Made by a program: the position numbers and the translations under genes. A DNA stretch of 64,000 nucleotides from Maratus speciosus (taxonomy: Eukaryota; Arthropoda; Arachnida; Araneae; Salticidae): positions 16,757,936 through 16,821,935 of the forward strand of contig OZ010787.1 in the NCBI GenBank assembly GCA_963932465.1, written 5' to 3'. Below the pieces are notes generated by a model, which worked only from the letters and a program-made list of their open reading frames with translations, was not told the DNA's origin and did not search any database. How positions within the stretch are numbered: position 1 is the first letter of the stretch; the number at the start of each line of letters is the position of its first letter. This document shows, piece by piece, positions 58,441 through 64,000 of this stretch.

Positions 58441-58580
58441 TGCTATCGAAAATAATGTAAAACGGAATTTTTCACCAATATTTGCGTTTTCATCTTGACA
58501 AGTTTTACTATTATATAACCTGAAGGAAAATTTTTGGACCCCTCCCGGAACGAAATTCTGGCTACGCCACTGTAACTAAG

Positions 58581-59639
58581 GTATACAAATTTTACCAAGT
58601 ACCTGATTATGTGTCTAAGTACCATTGTAGTAGATAGCTATTCAAATTTTCTAATACATGGGGTTGTACGATGGTACACGATTTTCATATCTTGTAAAAG
58701 AAAATAACATCATCAGTTCTCTAGAAAAAACATCAGTATAATAAATTAATTCTAAAAGTAACACAAATATTAAAGTAGAATACGTCACTAGTTTGAATGT
58801 AGATTAAAATTTTCCTACGAGGAACCTTTTAAACTTGTAAACATTCCAGTTTCAAGAACTAAAAACGGAATCAAAACAAATATGAGTCATTCATATTGTT
58901 GAATGCATCAGTAAAAACCATGGAGCTCTGAAGTTGTTCACAATCACTATTGTTTCTGCATGCGCAAAAGAGACGAGCATATGGAGTGAGTCTTTCAGAC
59001 ATTCAGTTGTTACTGTGAACTTGAGAGACAACGTTCAGATCATGAGGCGGAATCCAGATTAATTTTTCCCGTTAGCGAAACGAGATTGACCAATCATAAG
59101 CTTGCATTTTGGCCATAGATTAAGGACCAAGATAGGAGATTTACGGCAAAATCTGTAATGGCAACAGAACTAGCGTCACTATCGGCAAGGGGGAAGAACT
59201 AACAAACCTCCGAAATTTACCTATGTTGAAGAAATATGTTTATCCTCTATGGTTTGAATATCTATTCGTTCCTAAAACGAAACAGGTGTCAGACGATACT
59301 CTATTCATGCTTGCTTTATTTATTTAGCTGCTTTTTTTTTTTACCGTACTTGTATTGTTCATTTTTAATTTACAAAATGATAATTAGACTAATAATATAA
59401 AAGAAAGCCAGAAAATTCTGTTAAGAATGCAAATATGTAAGTTTATAAGATTAAATTGTAAAAAATCAAATTCAGGTATTGTGTCAATTTATTCACATCG
59501 AATAAAATTTTATTGAGTGTAATGTCAGTACCTCTATTTATTTTTAACTTTTAGATTTATACAATTCTAAAAATTTGTCGAAAGGAATTTTTCCCTATCT
59601 GTAATAATATTATTATTATTTCTTATATGTTAATATTAT
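58581..59639. other. AT-rich interval, no gene seen
   Basis: Right flank of the 19-kb hAT interval. A GCATGCGCA palindrome-like site (58958-58966) is the only notable point; frames are short. Confidence 0.4.
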
Positions 59640-59966
59640 AAACATTATTGAATTGATTGTACCCCATACAACCAAAGACTGCCTCCGGACGTCCTATATG
59701 GTCCTATATAGAGCCGAGAGGTCCGATACCCGTCAGATCCTGTACAGAGCATAATTTGGACGTTCGCAGGACGCCAGAATTCGGACGAACCATCCACGAT
59801 CGTCCGGTGTTGTCCTGAGAACATCCGTGTCACCTGTACGCATGCGCAAGAAATTCTGACTTCAACTGCTCTGTCTGGTTGTTGTTGAAACGAAATATTT
59901 TTGTTTAAACAACTGTGTTCTATTACTTATTTCTTTTAATGAGGATTGAATTTATCCTAAAGGTAA
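59640..59966 (+). promoter_or_regulatory. CpG-rich patch with NRF-1-like site and donor-like sequence
   Basis: About 200 bp here is much richer in G, C and CpG than its surroundings (for example CGGACGTCC, GGACGTTCGCAGGACGCC, ATCGTCCGG). It contains GCATGCGCA (59840-59848), which matches the NRF-1 core, and is followed at 59957 by AAAGGTAAGTAAAC, a good splice-donor match. This could be a host promoter with a short first exon to the right. It could also be a transposon fragment; no coding exon was recognised downstream. Confidence 0.25.
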
Positions 59967-61690
59967 GTAAACTTTCGAATCTTAACTTTTTAGAGTGAAC
60001 TTTTGAGTTTTGCACTAACATATAAGGCTTTTGTCGTAATCTATACCATGAGACAGGCAAACTTTCATAGAAAACATATAAACAGTTATAAGCATTTTTC
60101 ATATAAATACTCGAAATAATAATGTTGTATGATCGTAAAACAAACCTTTGTTCATTATATTTTTACTGAAATAGTATTATTTTTAAAGATAGATCATTTC
60201 GTGAGTCATCAAAACATTGTTTATGACCCATTGTTTGGGTGTTGTGTTAGATATAAAAATACATTAAACATTCATTTTGGTGATGATGAACAAGTAAAAA
60301 TATTCATAAAGCTTTAAATTCAACTTTTAAATCTATTTAACCATTAAATTTATTTATCTTTAAAAAATCTAATAAAAATACTCGTAAAGTATATTTCATT
60401 CCAAGAATAACCTGCTTATAAAATTAATTTTGTATAAGATAAGGATTTTTAAATTTTCTAACTAAGCCTACATGTGGCCCAATAGCAAAGATCCAGTTGG
60501 GGACCCTGTGTGACACTTTAACAGCTCCAATTTGCCTTCATTTATACATATACACTGTATTAAAAAAGTATATATAGCTGGTTTTTAGCTTGCTTTTTTT
60601 TTTGGATGGGGGGAGTTCAGTGAGACACACAGCACCCCTGAAAAAAAGATAAAGTACACTGCTTTAATTCTTCATTTTAAAAAATGTATCACAGTTGCTT
60701 TCTATTGGGTTTTTATGTTGCATTTCTGTGTTGTTTGTTGTTTTGGTGTGTTTAAAATCTGTCGTATTTTCAAAGAAAAGATTTTTAAAATAGCTTATTT
60801 CATCTGTTTTTCATTATAAATAACATTTTAGCCTTGTCTGTGTTCCCTCTAAGTCATTATTTAAAGACGCTGCACCTGTCTTTTTAAAATTGGCAAAATA
60901 CACCTTGCTTTCTTTTTTTAATATAGTGAAATGTACCCCTATTTTTGTAAAAATATCTCATAAAACTCTTCGACGAATCGCAGTATTGCAGTATTTCAAA
61001 ATCCGTGTGCCCCAGAGCTTTCAAAAATTATAGAACTTCCTTATTTCTTTAGGAAAACAGGTTATTCAATCATCGTAATCCAATTGAATGTGATTTTTAA
61101 ATGTTTAATCCATAAAATCCTTTAAAGTTAATGTTTCTTTGTTTACCATACATAAAAATCACATTTTTTTTTTTTTTAACAATTACTACTATACTAAACA
61201 TGTTAATGCAATTTCTCTTGAAAAAATAGTTCAAAATATAAGAAACACTCTATATCTCAAGTTGAAACATCATGTAGGTGCAAATATTTGCACCTGTTTA
61301 GTAATAAATGTTTTTGAATCATGTAATAATCACATTGTTTTATTTATTTTATTTAAAGTATTCTTCCCTGTATTTATTTTCTGTTTACAGTAGTAAACAC
61401 TAGGCCTGGTAGCAAAATTTTTTCAAATTCTTGCTCCATCCCATATATTTTGTTAGTTCTGCAAGCCCAGTAGCAGAAACAGTGCAGCACGGCAGCGGGC
61501 ATTGTAGATTATATTAAACTTTGCAGATTAATCCACCAAGTTAAAAAGAAATGCTGGGGTTAAAAAATAGCTGAAATTTGCTTAAGTTGCTAGATTTATT
61601 GTATTTATTGTGTCCTTATATTATATTTTCTTTATAAAGGGAAATTTTGATTACTTTAAGTGTTTTTGTCATTTCTTATGATAGTAGGCT
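59967..61690. other. Gene-free AT-rich interval
   Basis: Short frames (60129-60317, 61139-61393) show no domain. No repeat was recognised. Confidence 0.4.
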
Positions 61691-61694
61691 TATT

Positions 61695-61752
61695 GAGTCG
61701 CAGATAAATTTTAGTTTGCTGCTGAGTCGCAGATAAATTTTAGTTTGCTGCA
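61695..61752 (+). repeat. 29-bp tandem duplication
   Basis: GAGTCGCAGATAAATTTTAG followed by TTTGCTGCT occurs twice, starting at 61695 and 61724. Confidence 0.9.
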
Positions 61753-62352
61753 GACTGACGCAGAAAATTCTGCTTCTGGATCTGCAAGTGTACATGATCT
61801 TAAAACTAAAAGTAAATAATACCATTTTTCAGACATAGCATTTTTATTTGTTAATTTTTATTGGTACTTTTGTAATAATTTTAACTGGACGTCTAAACTC
61901 ATTATTAATTTCAGTACTTCTCTGTTATCCCATCAATCACTTTTCTTAAAAAAAAATTATTGCCAAAAAATTTCAACAACTAATAAATAAAAAGTAAGAA
62001 TGTTATCATTGAAGTTAAAAAAAAAAAAAATCAGAAAAGCTCTGCTTACTAATTTGCTAACTATCAATTTTAAACGATATATTTTATAATATACTATTAT
62101 TGAAAACTGAAATAAAAATCTTGGATATTTAATACATTATTTTTCTTAACTGTCCCTCTCGTCTGGTGAATGTTTAAGCGATATCAATTGAAACAAATCT
62201 ATTATATGAAACTATGCATCATAAAATTTGTTCAATAGTTTTTCCTCTTTTAAAATCATTTTGTTGCTGTTTAAGAACATAATTGTTATTTTAATCAACA
62301 AAATATCTAATAAATCAGTAAAACATCATTAAAAACAGATATAAACACATTT

Positions 62353-62532
62353 GACATCAAGTAAATGTGCTGCTACGATCATGTAATTTTGGCATTCAAT
62401 TTTATAGTTTGATGGTAGCTTTTTCGGTACTCCTCCATTATCTTGTCGACTGCTTTCAATAAAAATAACTTTGGCTAAAATAGGATTAAATGCCAAAGAT
62501 ATATGATTGTAGCGTTACATTCACTTGATGTC
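62353..62532. repeat. Inverted repeat, arms ~52 bp
   Basis: GACATCAAGTAAATGTGCTG at 62353 faces the inverse of 62481-62532 (GACATCAAGTGAATGTAACG). Both arms continue with CTAC(G/A)ATCAT and TTTGGCATT. The loop is about 70 bp. It may be a MITE core; TSDs were not found. Confidence 0.75.
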
Positions 62533-62848
62533 AGATGTTATTTTAATCCATAATATTATATATGATGTGTTTATGTCATCTTATATGTGATATCTTATAA
62601 TGTGTTTGTCATCAGGGAATTTTTAATTTGACCTTTTTCTGTATTTTTAATGGTGTTTTATTGGTTTACTAATTATTTCATTAATTAACATAAGAGTAAA
62701 GCTTTTAAATGGTGGCATTATGATATTAAATGAGAAAGAGCTTGAAAAATTTGTGATTCATAGTTACCTACAATAGATCCATTTCAACTGACCATTACAA
62801 ACATTCACTAGCCGATAGAGATAATTAAGAAAATAATGTAAACAAATA

Positions 62849-63205
62849 AATATCCAAGATTTCTTTTTCTGTTTTAAGATATTGTTAATTTATTGTTTAA
62901 CATTATTGATAGCTGAAACTTTAGTGAGTGAGTCTTTTCCAAATTTTTTGTTTTTGTTTTATTTTGGTTTTTTTTTTTTTTTTTGTGCAGGGGAGAGGGG
63001 GGGGGGTGTCCAATGGCTTCATTCTTCCATTTGTTTACTGTGTATTACAAATTTTAAAATTGGAGTTTGTTACGATAGAATAGTTTTTTTAAAATTTTAA
63101 TGAAAAGGGTCAAATATCCAAGATTCCCTTTTCTGTTTTCATTAATTTTGTTGTTTAAAATTATTGATAGCTGACACTTTAAAAAGTGGGGCTTTTCCAA
63201 TGCGC
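62849..63205 (+). repeat. ~100-bp direct duplication 263 bp apart
   Basis: AAATATCCAAGAT(T/TC)...TTTTCTGTTTT and AACATTATTGATAGCTGAAA / AAATTATTGATAGCTGACAC occur at 62849-62945 and 63112-63205, both ending in CTTTTCCAA. CCATTTGTTTACTGTGTATT (63028) and CCATTTGTTTATTAGGCATT (63542) extend the same pattern, so three partial units of an old repeat may be present. Confidence 0.65.
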
Positions 63206-63209
63206 TAAT

Positions 63210-64000
63210 TATTTCAACCCTGATCGTGAAAGGGATTTTTATTGAAAATAACCATGCGATATTTCTAAGATATTTGTAATTTTATGCCAGAAGTTTAATA
63301 TGAGTTTTATTTTATTACTTTATTGAATAACAGTTATTTATTCACTTATTTTAAGTATATATTTGTGATTTAATAAAATAGTTTGAAAAAGTCTGTAATT
63401 TTCAAATGTTATATTTTTAAAATGCTCACTGTACTATCAATTTTTTCTTTAATTTTTCAAATGTTTCAATTCACGTGATTTTCATTTTGTGCCAACTATT
63501 ATGCTTGGCGACAGTGGTGTCTGTATAACGGAAAAGTACCTCCATTTGTTTATTAGGCATTACATACAGTTTGTTAAGATACAATAGTTATTATTATTAT
63601 TATTATTATTTTTAATGAAAAGTTGTCAATGGGTAGAGCTTTTTATTTTATTTTATTTTTAAACCTCGCACAATATTATTATTTTATGACTTTATTTATA
63701 AAATTATATACACAGACATGAAAATTAATGGTTCAAATTTTAATGTAATAGGTATCACTAAAGTCAAGAATTTCTTTTAAGCAAACAATAATGTTGATTA
63801 TTTTCTCACAGCTTGTTAGTTTCTCTCCTGCATAATGCAAAAGATGGGATAATTAATCTGTTAGTCACAATGCTTGTTTGTAACGAGCAAAGTCATATAA
63901 TGTTATTTTACTTAAACTTGCAGAAGTTTTTCTAAATACTATATTAAGTAATCAAAATAAATATTCCTATATTTAATATATTCCTGCTTAGATTTCCTTA
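63210..64000. other. No gene seen to the window edge
   Basis: AT-rich with a TTA microsatellite near 63588-63610. Nothing else could be recognised. Confidence 0.4.

Larger units (their letters stand above)
39574..58572. mobile_element. hAT-type interval of 19.0 kb with exact 8-bp TSD
   Basis: The left end CAGTGGCATAGCCAAGAAGG and right end, reverse-complemented, CAGTGGCGTAGCCAGAATTT match over CAGTGGC(A/G)TAGCCA. TAACTAAG at 39566-39573 recurs exactly at 58573-58580. Both ends run into G/C-rich text. The span is inflated by nested elements: a 179-bp hAT MITE, dead Tc1 and mariner pieces, a 15-kb hAT interval and a 185-bp hAT MITE. I find no transposase that would belong to this element itself. 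Confidence 0.8.

Noticed and set aside
33903..58572. Pairing of the CAGTGGCG end at 33903 with the right end at 58572
   Set aside because: The 8 bases before 33903 do not match those after 58572, whereas the bases before 39574 match exactly. The 33903 end is left unpaired.

Overview
The window looks like a strongly AT-rich, intron/intergenic-type stretch of an invertebrate nuclear genome, most likely an arthropod. No class or species can be fixed from it. I see no intact host gene, no rRNA or functional tRNA gene, no CRISPR array and no bacterial-style operon. What can be supported is an exceptionally dense, nested collection of class II DNA transposons and their short non-autonomous relatives (MITEs), one tRNA-derived SINE family, and several satellite/minisatellite arrays. 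Superfamily diversity (hAT, piggyBac, pogo/Tigger, Tc1, mariner, Merlin) and the common (GACA)n...GGAACC-type repeat fit an arthropod. That placement is inference.

Layout. 298-8079 is a 7.8-kb hAT-type composite bounded by an exact 8-bp target-site duplication (TSD). It has inverted arms of G-rich ~120-bp repeats around a ~150-bp satellite and a 48-bp minisatellite, with a decayed piggyBac (5674-7623, TTAA TSDs) inside its right part. 8996-9495 is a TA-flanked MITE, 9609-10269 a hAT-like remnant, and 10552-12284 a hAT-type element (exact 8-bp TSD) whose body is mostly a 31-bp minisatellite. 13380-14190 holds a dead Merlin (ISXO2-like) transposase. 16613-20216 is a pogo/Tigger element split by a hAT (17202-19714), which is itself split by a palindromic TTAA MITE (18276-18689). 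21446-22135 is another Tigger-type MITE, followed by a SINE. 26121-26680 is a short tandem array with a piggyBac MITE inserted in one unit.

29233-35522 is a TA-flanked nest holding a hAT with a recognisable dead transposase (29689-31259), a Tigger MITE (31787-32566) and a TA-type element (32667-35024) that carries a broken PHD finger and its own palindromic MITE. 35745-39470 shows paired GC-rich and GGAACC-type ends with a MITE between them.

39574-58572 is the most striking feature: a ~19-kb interval closed by matching hAT ends and an exact 8-bp TSD. It contains a second ~15-kb hAT interval (41980-57094, exact 8-bp TSD), inside which is a TTAA-flanked element (48940-55879), inside which are a third hAT (51586-52707, exact 8-bp TSD) and a SINE with its own TSD. 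The last 5 kb has little beyond short duplications, an inverted repeat and a CpG-rich patch at 59640-59960 that might be a host promoter.

The transposases recognised (piggyBac, Merlin, pogo, hAT, Tc1, mariner) are all broken by stops or frameshifts, so nothing in the window appears autonomous. The value of the locus is as a stratified record of insertions whose order can be read from the TSDs.
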